DNA of 19,369 nucleotides from Bog-793 sp035625025 (GCA_035625025.1 DASPQJ010000031.1:1-19369), one strand, 5' to 3'. Positions 7,323-13,981 are shown, counted from the first letter of the stretch. Notes: generated by a model from the sequence alone, not told the origin. Numbers and translations are program-made.

Positions 7323-9848
7323 ATGAAAGCGGTCATCCTGGCGGGGGGCGAGGGCACGCGGTTGCGGCCCCTCACGACGAGCCAGCCGAAGCCGATGCTG
7401 CCGATGGCCAACCAGCCGATGGCCGCGCACATCATCTCGCTTCTGAAAAAGCACGGGTTCGACGAGATCATCGTCACGGTCGCGTTCTTGGCCAACACGA
7501 TCCGCACGTACTTCGGCGACGGCTCCGAGTTGGGAGTGCGGATCGACTACGCCACGGAGGAGACGGCGCTCGGGACGGCCGGATCGGTACGGAACGCCCG
7601 CGAACAGCTCGACGAGCGATTCCTCGTCATCTCTGGCGATGTGCTGACGGACATCGAGCTCGACGAACTGGTCCGTTTCCACGACGAGGCCGGTGCCGAG
7701 GTGACGCTGGCCCTGAAACCGATGGAGAACCCGCTCGAATTCGGGATCGTCATCACCGACGACAAGGGCAGGATCGAGCGGTTCTTGGAGAAGCCCACCT
7801 GGGGCCGGGTCTTTTCGGACCGGATCAACACCGGGATCTACGTGCTCGATCCGGTCGTCCTCGACCACATCGCGCCGGACCGTCCGGTCGACTTCTCCGC
7901 GGAGGTCTTCCCGGAACTTCTCGAGGCCGGTCATCCCCTCTACGGGTTCACGACGGAACGCTACTGGGAGGACGTCGGCACGCTCGACGAGTACCTGAAG
8001 GCGCACGACGACATCCTCGAGGGCAAGGTCGCGGTGGACATCGACGCTTTCCCATTGCGCCAAGGAGTCTGGGTGGGCGAGGGTGCCGAGATCGATCCGG
8101 CGGCGACGATCGAGGCCCCGACCCTCATCGGCGACAACTGTCGGATCGGGCCCGGGGCGCGCATCGGCGCCTACACGGTGCTCGGTGCCAACGTGCGCGT
8201 CAGCGAGGGGGCCGTGCTCGAGCGGAGCGTCGTCCACGACAACTGTTTCATCGGCGCCGGAGCGGCGATGCGCAATGCCGTCGTCGGCCGTTCGTGCGAA
8301 CTGCGCCAGGGGGTGAACGTCGGTGAGGGCGCGGTCGTCGGCGACCACTGCCGCATCGGTCGTTACGCCGTCATCACGGCCGGCGTGAAGGTCTATCCGA
8401 ACAAGAGAGTCGAGTCGAACGCCACGGTGACGAGCTCGATCATCTGGGAAACACGGGGCGCGCGCGCCCTTTTCGGCCGGCTCGGGGTCTCGGGCCTCGC
8501 CAATGTCGACCTCTCACCCGAGCTCGCGACCCGGGTCGCGATGGCCTACGCCGCGACGCTGCCCCGGGGCGCCAGCGTGACGACCTCCCGGGACTCCTCC
8601 CGCGCGGCGCGGATGCTGAAAAGAGCGGTGATCGTCGGTCTCAACGCTGCCGGGCTGCACGTCGAGGACCTCGAGGCCGCGACGCTGCCCCTGACGCGGT
8701 TCCACATCCGGTCCGGCCCGAACCAGGGGGGCGTCACCGTCGGACTGGACCGGGACGATCCCCAGTCGGTCGTGATCCGCTTCCTCGACGCTGACGGCGT
8801 CGACGTGGACGAGGCGACCCAGAAGACGATCGAGCGTCTTTTCTACCGGGAGGATCTCCGGCGCGTCCTTGCCGACGAAATCGGCGATATCGGCTACCCG
8901 GCGCACACGGTCGAGCTCTATACGGCGGCCCTCACCTCGAGCATTGAGCTCGAACCGCTGCGGGAGGCGCGCCTCAAGCTCGTGCTCGACTACGCCTACG
9001 GCTCGGCGAGTTTCGTCATGCCGAGCGTGCTCGCGAAGCTCGGAGCCGACGTGCTGGTCGTCAACCCGCTCGTGTCGACGGTCGGCTTCCTCGGCTACGA
9101 ACGGTCGGTCAGCGGAGAGCGCCTGTCCGAGCTCGTCCATTCGTCGGGCGCGCACCTCGGCGCCGTGATTGCCTCGGACGGGGAGCAGCTCACCCTCGTC
9201 GACGACACGGGGATGGTGTTGAGCGACGGGGACGCGCTTTTGGCGGTGAGTCGGCTCGTTGCCGAGACGACCCCCGGCGCCCGCGTCGCCGTTCCCGTCA
9301 GCGCGACGTGGCGGCTGAACGAGGTGCTCGCCGAGCTCGGAGCCGAGGTCGTCTGGACCCAGATCGGCACGGCGAACCTGATGGAGGTGGCGCTCGCCAA
9401 CGGCGCGACGCTCGCCGCGAGCACCGAGGGCGGCTTCGCCTTCCCCCGGTTCCTTCCTGCCTACGACGCGGTCGCGACCCTCGTTCACGTGCTGGCGATG
9501 CTTGTGACGAGCGGACGGCGGCTTTCGGAGCTGCGCGCCGGCCTCCCTCCGGTCTGCGTTGCCCACGAACAGGTGCTGACACCGCTCGACCAGAAGGGTG
9601 CGGTGATGCGCTGGTTCGTCGAGCGGGCCCGGCTCGACGAGGTCGTCCTCATCGACGGCGTCAAGGTCATCGACGCTTCCGGCTGGACGCTCGTCGTCCC
9701 GGATACCGAGGAGCCGTTCACGCACGTCTTCGCCGAGGCGGACGACGAAGCCTCCTCGCGCGCCCGCGCCGGGGCCGCCGCGGTCGAAATTCGTCAGTTT
9801 CTGGCCTCGAACGGCACCTTGGGCGCTCGCTACGATGACCGTCCGTGA
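7323..9848 (+). CDS. Sugar-1-phosphate nucleotidyltransferase fused to a degenerate phosphomannomutase-like domain
   Basis: This 841-residue cytoplasmic fusion has three parts. Residues 1-235 are a nucleotidyltransferase with GGEGTRLRPLT at 8-18, PKPM at 23-26 (Lys24) and SGDVLTD at 104-110; it probably makes a nucleotide sugar such as GDP-mannose. Residues about 245-375 show hexapeptide repeats of a left-handed beta-helix. Residues about 385-830 resemble an alpha-phosphohexomutase, but the phosphoserine loop TASHNP is replaced by the region around RSGPNQGG (463-470), the metal loop DGDxDR by SDGEQL (618-623), the sugar loop GEXSGH by TEGG (701-704), and the phosphate loop by PDTEEPFTHV (793-802). 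Mutase activity is therefore unlikely and a regulatory role is possible. The ATG at 7323 is chosen over further-upstream codons because it begins the canonical MKAVILAGG. The last bases overlap gcvH by four. Confidence 0.85.
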   Translation: MKAVILAGGEGTRLRPLTTSQPKPMLPMANQPMAAHIISLLKKHGFDEIIVTVAFLANTIRTYFGDGSELGVRIDYATEETALGTAGSVRNAREQLDERFLVISGDVLTDIELDELVRFHDEAGAEVTLALKPMENPLEFGIVITDDKGRIERFLEKPTWGRVFSDRINTGIYVLDPVVLDHIAPDRPVDFSAEVFPELLEAGHPLYGFTTERYWEDVGTLDEYLKAHDDILEGKVAVDIDAFPLRQGVWVGEGAEIDPAATIEAPTLIGDNCRIGPGARIGAYTVLGANVRVSEGAVLERSVVHDNCFIGAGAAMRNAVVGRSCELRQGVNVGEGAVVGDHCRIGRYAVITAGVKVYPNKRVESNATVTSSIIWETRGARALFGRLGVSGLANVDLSPELATRVAMAYAATLPRGASVTTSRDSSRAARMLKRAVIVGLNAAGLHVEDLEAATLPLTRFHIRSGPNQGGVTVGLDRDDPQSVVIRFLDADGVDVDEATQKTIERLFYREDLRRVLADEIGDIGYPAHTVELYTAALTSSIELEPLREARLKLVLDYAYGSASFVMPSVLAKLGADVLVVNPLVSTVGFLGYERSVSGERLSELVHSSGAHLGAVIASDGEQLTLVDDTGMVLSDGDALLAVSRLVAETTPGARVAVPVSATWRLNEVLAELGAEVVWTQIGTANLMEVALANGATLAASTEGGFAFPRFLPAYDAVATLVHVLAMLVTSGRRLSELRAGLPPVCVAHEQVLTPLDQKGAVMRWFVERARLDEVVLIDGVKVIDASGWTLVVPDTEEPFTHVFAEADDEASSRARAGAAAVEIRQFLASNGTLGARYDDRP
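9831..9836 (+). promoter_or_regulatory. -10 element inside the fusion gene, ahead of gcvH
   Basis: TACGAT fits TANNNT and ends 8 bases before the gcvH GTG at 9845, inside the last codons of the upstream gene. It would give a leaderless gcvH transcript independent of readthrough from the nucleotidyltransferase gene. No convincing -35 is seen. Confidence 0.4.
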
Positions 9849-10225
9849 ATACGCCCGAGGAACTCCGCTACACGCCGGACCACGAGTGGCTGCGCGCCGA
9901 GGACGGCGGTGCCCGCGTCGGTATTACCGACTTCGCGCAGGACGCCCTGGGCGATGTCGTCTACGTCCAGCTCCCGGAGGTTGGCACCACGATCGCCCAG
10001 GGCGACACGCTCGGCGAGATCGAGTCGACGAAGTCCGTCTCCGAGGTCTACGCGCCGGTCTCGGGCGAGGTAGTCGCCGTGAACGACGATCTCGGGAACG
10101 CGCCCCAGCGGATGAACGAGGACCCCTACGGCGACGGCTGGTTCTGCGTAATCGCAGCCTCGGACCCGAAGGAGATGGATTCCCTGTTCAGCGCTGAGAA
10201 GTACCGTGAGCTTACGGCGACGTGA
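9845..10225 (+). CDS. gcvH: Glycine cleavage system H protein
   Basis: This 126-residue lipoyl carrier shuttles the aminomethyl group among the P, T and L proteins of the glycine cleavage system. The start VNTPEELRYTPDHEWL (GTG, read as Met) is typical. The lipoyl hairpin IESTKSVSE gives lipoyl-lysine Lys63, and the C-terminal GDGWFCVIAASDP matches the family. The GTG at 9845 overlaps the upstream stop by four bases, and a -10-like box precedes it, so both coupled and leaderless translation are possible. The T and P subunit genes lie 3.8 kb downstream in the same direction. The stop is 52 bases before the garA-like start. Confidence 0.95.
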   Translation: MNTPEELRYTPDHEWLRAEDGGARVGITDFAQDALGDVVYVQLPEVGTTIAQGDTLGEIESTKSVSEVYAPVSGEVVAVNDDLGNAPQRMNEDPYGDGWFCVIAASDPKEMDSLFSAEKYRELTAT

Positions 10226-10277
10226 CCGTCGTGGACCGGAATTTCCCCCAGGGCGCAACGATCCGCGAGCGGCTACC

Positions 10278-10757
10278 GTGAGCGAGGTGTTCTGCCACAA
10301 CTGTGGACACCGCAATCCGCCGGGGGTGAACTTCTGTTCATCCTGCGGCGTCGCGCTCGCTCCGAACACCGATACGACTGTTTCCTTCGTCCCCGAGGAA
10401 TCGACCGGCGAACTCGGCGACGAGGAGCTCGGTGTCGAGGTCGGTGAGCTCGCCATCGGCACCGGCGTGCTCGTCGTGAAGCGGGGACCGGAAAGCGGCG
10501 CGAAGTTCGTCCTCGACAACGAACTCACCCACGTCGGGCGCCACCCCGACAGCGAGATCTTCCTCGACGACATCACGGTGTCGCGCCGCCACGCTGAGTT
10601 CGTCCGCTCGTCGGACGGCTACGTCCTGCGGGACGTCGGCTCGCTGAACGGGACCTACGTCAACCGGGAGCGGATCGAGTCGGTGGCGCTGGCGAGCGGG
10701 GACGAGGTGCAAATCGGCAAGTTCAAGCTCGTGTTCCTGACGGCACGACCGGCATGA
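10278..10757 (+). CDS. garA: Zinc-ribbon FHA-domain protein, GarA/OdhI-like
   Basis: This 159-residue protein begins with a zinc ribbon (Cys6, Cys9, Cys20, Cys23, in CxxC-x10-CxxC) and ends with a forkhead-associated phosphopeptide-binding domain at about 62-155 (GRHPDSEIFLDD at 88-98, SRRHAEF at 102-108, GSLNGTYVN at 121-129). Between them NTDTTVSF (30-37) is similar to the ETTS phosphorylation motif of mycobacterial GarA and corynebacterial OdhI, which are phosphorylated by Ser/Thr kinases and inhibit 2-oxoglutarate dehydrogenase. GarA itself lacks a zinc ribbon. The GTG at 10278 is chosen because it starts just before the first cysteine pair; an upstream GTG at 10206 would overlap gcvH and add Arg-rich sequence. 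Neighbours (gcvH before, MerR after) match the GarA locus. Function is by analogy. Confidence 0.8.
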   Translation: MSEVFCHNCGHRNPPGVNFCSSCGVALAPNTDTTVSFVPEESTGELGDEELGVEVGELAIGTGVLVVKRGPESGAKFVLDNELTHVGRHPDSEIFLDDITVSRRHAEFVRSSDGYVLRDVGSLNGTYVNRERIESVALASGDEVQIGKFKLVFLTARPA

Positions 10758-11845
10758 CCAACCACGCCGGCCAGGGTGCCCCGGAGCGGAGTTTCCTGTC
10801 GATCCGCGAGGTCCTCGATCTACTCGTCGAGGAGTTCCCTGACGTCACGATCTCGAAGATCCGCTTTCTGGAAAGCCGCGGCCTCATCCACCCCGAGCGC
10901 ACCGCCTCGGGCTACCGGAAGTTCTACGAAACCGACGTCGAGCGGCTGCGCTGGATCCTGCGCGAGCAGCGCGAGCACTTCCTACCCTTGAAGGTGATAA
11001 AGGGCCGTCTCGAACAGGTGAGCGGCACGGCGACCGGGCCGATCGCGCCGTCCCTTTTTGACGGGGACTTCAGCGATCCTCCCGACGAGCTGGGCGAGTT
11101 CGTCGGTGCCGTGCCGGCCTGGTCGGGCGGGCTCGACGCCGCGGCGTCCGTCGGCGCGCCGAACCCCGGCGAGTTTGACGAGTTCTTCGAAGGGCCCGGC
11201 GACGACGAAGAAGGGGCGCGGGGAGCAGAGGACCTCGTGGCGGAGCGACCCGGAGAGTTCACTGCCGAAACCGGTTCTCGGGGTGAGCCCGCCGGCGGCG
11301 AAACGGTCAAGGCCTCGCGACCGACGACGCGCCGCCGGGTGCCGCGGACGAGTCGGGCCGCGGCGCCGCCGGCGTCCGGCAAGGCCGAGGCGAGGACGCG
11401 CAAGCCGGCGCGCCAGGGCGAGGGCAAACGGCCGCGGGGCCGGTCATCGGAGCCGGGCGGCCCCGTGGCGGGGTACAGCCCGGAGGAGCTCGCCGGTGCG
11501 GTCGGGGTCGAGCCCCGCGTCATCGCCGAACTTGACGCGTACGGCTTGATCGCCCCAGTCGAGATGGCGGGGGTGCGGGCCTACCGTCCGGAGGCCCTCG
11601 ATCTGGCGCGGCTCGCCGTCGCGTTCGGGAAGTTCGGCATCGAGCCCCGGCACCTGCGCACGTTCAAGCACGCCGCTGAGCGCGAGGCGGGGCTTTTCTC
11701 GCAGGTCGTCACGCCGCTTCTCTACCAGCGCAACCCGGAGGCCCGCGGGCGCGCCCGCGCCGAGCTGAAAGAGCTCGTCGAGCTCGGCGCGTCGCTCCAC
11801 GAGGCCTTCGTGAAGGTGGCACTCGACGACCTCGGCCGGGGATGA
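10754..11845 (+). CDS. ftsR: MerR-family regulator, FtsR-like (Rv1828-type)
   Basis: This 363-residue transcription factor has a MerR helix-turn-helix at about 14-90 (FLSIREVLDLL, FLESRGLIHPERTASGYRKFY) and a second winged-helix-like domain at about 238-325 (GYSPEELAGAVGVEPRVIAELDAYGLIAPV). Between them lies a long disordered linker, acidic at about 100-183 and basic at about 185-230. The Rv1828/FtsR family (about 250 residues in mycobacteria) has the same two ends; FtsR of Corynebacterium activates ftsZ. The ATG overlaps the garA-like stop by four bases, implying translational coupling, and the downstream phosphoribosyltransferase overlaps it by four more. The linker here is far longer than in the relatives I know. 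The regulator type is sure; the target is inferred. Confidence 0.85.
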   Translation: MTNHAGQGAPERSFLSIREVLDLLVEEFPDVTISKIRFLESRGLIHPERTASGYRKFYETDVERLRWILREQREHFLPLKVIKGRLEQVSGTATGPIAPSLFDGDFSDPPDELGEFVGAVPAWSGGLDAAASVGAPNPGEFDEFFEGPGDDEEGARGAEDLVAERPGEFTAETGSRGEPAGGETVKASRPTTRRRVPRTSRAAAPPASGKAEARTRKPARQGEGKRPRGRSSEPGGPVAGYSPEELAGAVGVEPRVIAELDAYGLIAPVEMAGVRAYRPEALDLARLAVAFGKFGIEPRHLRTFKHAAEREAGLFSQVVTPLLYQRNPEARGRARAELKELVELGASLHEAFVKVALDDLGRG

Positions 11846-12435
11846 GCGCCCGGCCGACGACGGCTCTGTCGGCCGAAGAGATCTCCACCATCGTCTTGCG
11901 GCTGGCCCGGGAGATCGGCGCGGATCACCCGAGGGGCGTGACGATCGTCGGGCTTCTCAAGGGGAGCGTCTTTTTCGTCGCCGATCTCGTCCGGGCGCTC
12001 GAGGTCCCCTGCGCGGTCGATTTTCTCGCCCTGTCCTCCTACGTCGCGGGCGAGCGCCGGGTGCGGATCTTGAAGGACCTGGATAAGGACGTCACGGGCA
12101 AGGACGTCATCGTCGCGGCTGACGTCGTCGACACCGGGTTGTCACTGCGCTACGTCATCGACCTCCTCGAGCGCCGGGGGGCGCGCGAGGTCGAGGTCTG
12201 CGCGCTCTTGGACCGGCCGGGACGGCGGATCCTGCCGGTCCCGCTGCGCTACTGCGGGCGCGAGGCGGGGGAGGAGTTCCTCGTCGGTTACGGGCTCGAT
12301 TACGCCGACCGCTACCGCAACCTGGCCTCGATCCACGTCGTCGACCCGGCGACCATCACCGAGGACCGGGAAGCCTTCGAGGCGGCCGTGTTCGGGGCCG
12401 AGCCCGCGGTTTCGGTCGACGATCTCCCGGAGTAA
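11842..12435 (+). CDS. hpt: Hypoxanthine phosphoribosyltransferase-like protein
   Basis: This 197-residue enzyme belongs to the purine salvage phosphoribosyltransferases, which form IMP or GMP from hypoxanthine or guanine and PRPP. Seen: LLKGS at 38-42 (pyrophosphate loop), SSYVAGERRVRILKDL with the flexible loop, the PRPP loop AADVVDTGLSL at 92-102, and LVGYGLDYADRYRNL, a strong HPRT signature. Family members usually have an acidic pair ED in the PRPP loop; here position 93 is alanine, only Asp94 remains, and Asp97-Thr98-Gly99 are kept. The ATG overlaps the ftsR stop by four bases, so it is co-translated with the regulators. Altered kinetics or another base substrate is possible. In the mycobacterial block this position has no such gene. 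Confidence 0.85.
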   Translation: MSARPTTALSAEEISTIVLRLAREIGADHPRGVTIVGLLKGSVFFVADLVRALEVPCAVDFLALSSYVAGERRVRILKDLDKDVTGKDVIVAADVVDTGLSLRYVIDLLERRGAREVEVCALLDRPGRRILPVPLRYCGREAGEEFLVGYGLDYADRYRNLASIHVVDPATITEDREAFEAAVFGAEPAVSVDDLPE

Positions 12436-12444
12436 GTTCGGGCC

Positions 12445-12939
12445 ATGTTGGAGGTGCGGCTGACGGCGGTGCGGGTCGATCTCCAGTCGAACACGCCCGT
12501 CATGCTCCTCCAGGAGGTCGGGGGGGAGCGCTCCTTGCCGATCTTCATCGGGGCCCCGGAGGCGACGGCGATCGCCTTCGCGATCCAGGGGATCGAGGTG
12601 CAGCGCCCGATGACCCACGACCTCATGAAGGACCTCCTCGACGCGCTCGGCGCGCGCGTCGAGCGCGTCATCGTGAGCGAGGTGCGTGACGCGACCTACT
12701 TCGCCGAGATCCACCTCGCGGTGGCCGGCCGGGCGCTCGAACTGTCCTCGAGACCGTCCGACGCCATCGCCCTCGCGGTGCGCACCCGGTCGCCGCTCTT
12801 CGTCGCCGACGACCTGATGGAGCTGGCGGGGATCGTGCTCGAGGACGAGGACGAGGATTCGGACGGTGCCCCCGAGGAGATCGTCGGGGAATTCCGCGAG
12901 TTCCTCGAGCGGGTGCGCCCGGAGGACTTCACGACCTGA
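12445..12939 (+). CDS. DUF151 bifunctional nuclease-family protein (Rv1829-like)
   Basis: This 164-residue protein matches the DUF151 / bifunctional nuclease domain from residue 1 to about 132, including LPIFIGAPEATAIAFA (31-46), MTHDLM (56-61) and RPSDAIALAVR (103-113). The C-terminal tail after about 132 is acidic (EDEDEDSDGAPEE) and then helical. A plant family member was described as a nuclease, but the bacterial role is unclear. The start ATG at 12445 is nine bases past the phosphoribosyltransferase stop, with no clear ribosome site, so coupling or leaderless translation is likely. Its place between the two MerR genes matches the mycobacterial Rv1828-Rv1829-Rv1830 order, which suggests a conserved functional link of unknown nature. 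Confidence 0.85.
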   Translation: MLEVRLTAVRVDLQSNTPVMLLQEVGGERSLPIFIGAPEATAIAFAIQGIEVQRPMTHDLMKDLLDALGARVERVIVSEVRDATYFAEIHLAVAGRALELSSRPSDAIALAVRTRSPLFVADDLMELAGIVLEDEDEDSDGAPEEIVGEFREFLERVRPEDFTT

Positions 12940-12967
12940 ACGGGCCCGCGACCGGCGGATTTGATCG

Positions 12968-12997
12968 TTGACTCCCGGCCGGTGGGGGCCGTAACCT
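12968..12997 (+). promoter_or_regulatory. Promoter of the resR-like gene
   Basis: TTGACT at 12968-12973 and TAACCT at 12992-12997 are 18 bases apart, close to the sigma-70/SigA-type consensus. Transcription should begin near 13004, inside the dyad that follows. The region 12940-13076 has no other gene. Confidence 0.65.
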
Positions 12998-12998
12998 C

Positions 12999-13028
12999 AT
13001 GACAGCAACGTAGTTACGCGCCTGTCAT
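12999..13028 (+). promoter_or_regulatory. 30-bp symmetrical dyad, candidate operator
   Basis: The outer arms ATGACAG (12999-13005) and CTGTCAT (13022-13028) and the inner arms CGTA (13009-13012) and TACG (13015-13018) share one centre, with 3-base gaps on each side and a 2-base middle. Eleven of fifteen positions per arm are complementary. It begins just after the -10 box and covers the predicted transcription start, so a protein bound here would block or remodel transcription. The resR-like MerR product, encoded next, is the obvious candidate for autoregulation. Confidence 0.65.
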
Positions 13029-13062
13029 CGCGACGGTCCGCCGCGCCGGGCGCGTCTCTGCG

Positions 13063-13068
13063 AGGAGG
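13063..13068 (+). promoter_or_regulatory. Strong ribosome site of the resR-like gene
   Basis: AGGAGG lies eight bases before the ATG at 13077 and fixes the start. Most plus-strand genes here lack such a site, so this gene has the most conventional leader in the block. Confidence 0.7.
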
Positions 13069-13076
13069 AGGGCGCG

Positions 13077-13562
13077 ATGGCGACGTCCGAAGGGGGCTTT
13101 CGGGGCCCGCAGGTCTGCAAGGTCGTCGGGATCACCTATCGCCAGCTGGACTACTGGGCGCGCACCGGCCTGCTCCGGCCCTCGCTCGCCGACGCCCACG
13201 GCTCGGGTTCCCAGCGTCTGTACTCCTACAGCGACGTCGTCGAGCTGAAGGTGATCAAGCAGCTCCTCGACGCCGGGGTCAATCTCGGCCAGGCGCGGCG
13301 GGCGATCGCCTGTCTGCGCGAGTCCGGTGGCGAGCTCGCGACGGCGAACCTCGTCCTCGGGGCCCAGGGGACGGTGCTCGCCCGCTCGGGCGAGGAGATC
13401 GTCGACCTGTTGCGGGGCGGCCAGGGAGTCTTCAACATCGTGCCGCTCGCCGCCGTCGTCGGCGAGGTCGACGCCGCGATCCTCGTCCTCGACCGCTCCG
13501 GCGCCGCGGCCAGCGGCTCTCGGGTGCAGCCCGAGGTGCCGCGTCGGCGGGCCGGTAGCTAG
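13077..13562 (+). CDS. resR: MerR-family regulator, ResR-like (Rv1830-type)
   Basis: This 161-residue regulator has a MerR DNA-binding domain at about 8-82 (FRGPQVCKVVGITYRQLDYWARTGLL, GSGSQRLYSYSDVVELKVIKQLLDAGVNL) followed by a short C-terminal module (EEIVDLLRGGQGVFNIVPL at 106-124). These strings are near-identical in pattern to Rv1830 of Mycobacterium tuberculosis, named ResR for its link to antibiotic resilience and growth control. It lacks the cysteines of metal-sensing MerR proteins, apart from Cys14 and Cys79. The gene has its own promoter, dyad and ribosome site. The stop is followed in the same frame by the nuclease-like gene. DNA binding is near certain; targets are by analogy. 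Confidence 0.9.
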   Translation: MATSEGGFRGPQVCKVVGITYRQLDYWARTGLLRPSLADAHGSGSQRLYSYSDVVELKVIKQLLDAGVNLGQARRAIACLRESGGELATANLVLGAQGTVLARSGEEIVDLLRGGQGVFNIVPLAAVVGEVDAAILVLDRSGAAASGSRVQPEVPRRRAGS

Positions 13563-13607
13563 GAAACCCAGGAGGGAATCATCCGCCCGGACCGAGCAGA
13601 GCGCACG

Positions 13608-13970
13608 GTGCGGTTCGCCCACGCCTCGGAGCGCTTCCTCGCCGAGATGCTCGACTTCTACGGGGTCGCCTGGGAGTACGAGCCTGTCGAGTTCGTCCTC
13701 AGCTGGGACGAGGAGGGCAGACCGGCCTCGGGGTTCCGGCCCGACTTCTACCTTCCCGAGCACGATCTGTTCCTCGAGCTGACGACCTTGCGCCAGGACC
13801 TCGTGACGAAAAAAAATGGCAAGGTTCGCCGGCTCTGCGAGCTCTACCCCGACCTGAAGATCCGGATGCTCTACCGACGGGACTGCGCGCGCCTGGAACT
13901 GAAGGCGCTCCTCAACGCCGGGGACGCGCTGAATCCGGCGGAGGCGTTCCCGTCCACCCTGACCGGCTAG
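13608..13970 (+). CDS. Small PD-(D/E)XK nuclease-like protein
   Basis: This 120-residue protein has a pattern typical of the restriction-endonuclease-like fold: an N-terminal helix with Glu13, then FRPDFYLPEHDLFLELTTLRQ (43-63) with Asp46 and Glu57, then a lysine-rich helix (TKKNGKVRRLCELYP) and the strand KIRMLYRRD. In active nucleases the motif is PD-x(n)-(D/E)-x-K; here the lysine position is Thr59, with Lys68, Lys69 and Lys72 nearby. The GTG at 13608 is the first ordinary start but has no ribosome site, while AGGAGG at 13570-13575 stands five bases before an in-frame ATC at 13581, so the true N-terminus may be nine codons earlier. It lies between resR and gcvT. Activity is uncertain. Confidence 0.7.
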   Translation: MRFAHASERFLAEMLDFYGVAWEYEPVEFVLSWDEEGRPASGFRPDFYLPEHDLFLELTTLRQDLVTKKNGKVRRLCELYPDLKIRMLYRRDCARLELKALLNAGDALNPAEAFPSTLTG

Positions 13971-13975
13971 CCGGT
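13962..13975. promoter_or_regulatory. 14-bp perfect palindrome ahead of gcvT
   Basis: ACCGGCTAGCCGGT is perfectly self-complementary, contains the TAG stop of the nuclease-like gene at its centre and ends six bases before the gcvT GTG. It could be an operator, an mRNA hairpin or chance. No ribosome site precedes gcvT. Confidence 0.35.
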
Positions 13976-13981
13976 GCTGTC

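Noticed and set aside
13563..13981. Glycine riboswitch before gcvT
   Set aside because: The upstream sequence is coding and I see no tandem aptamer core; none is seen before gcvH either.
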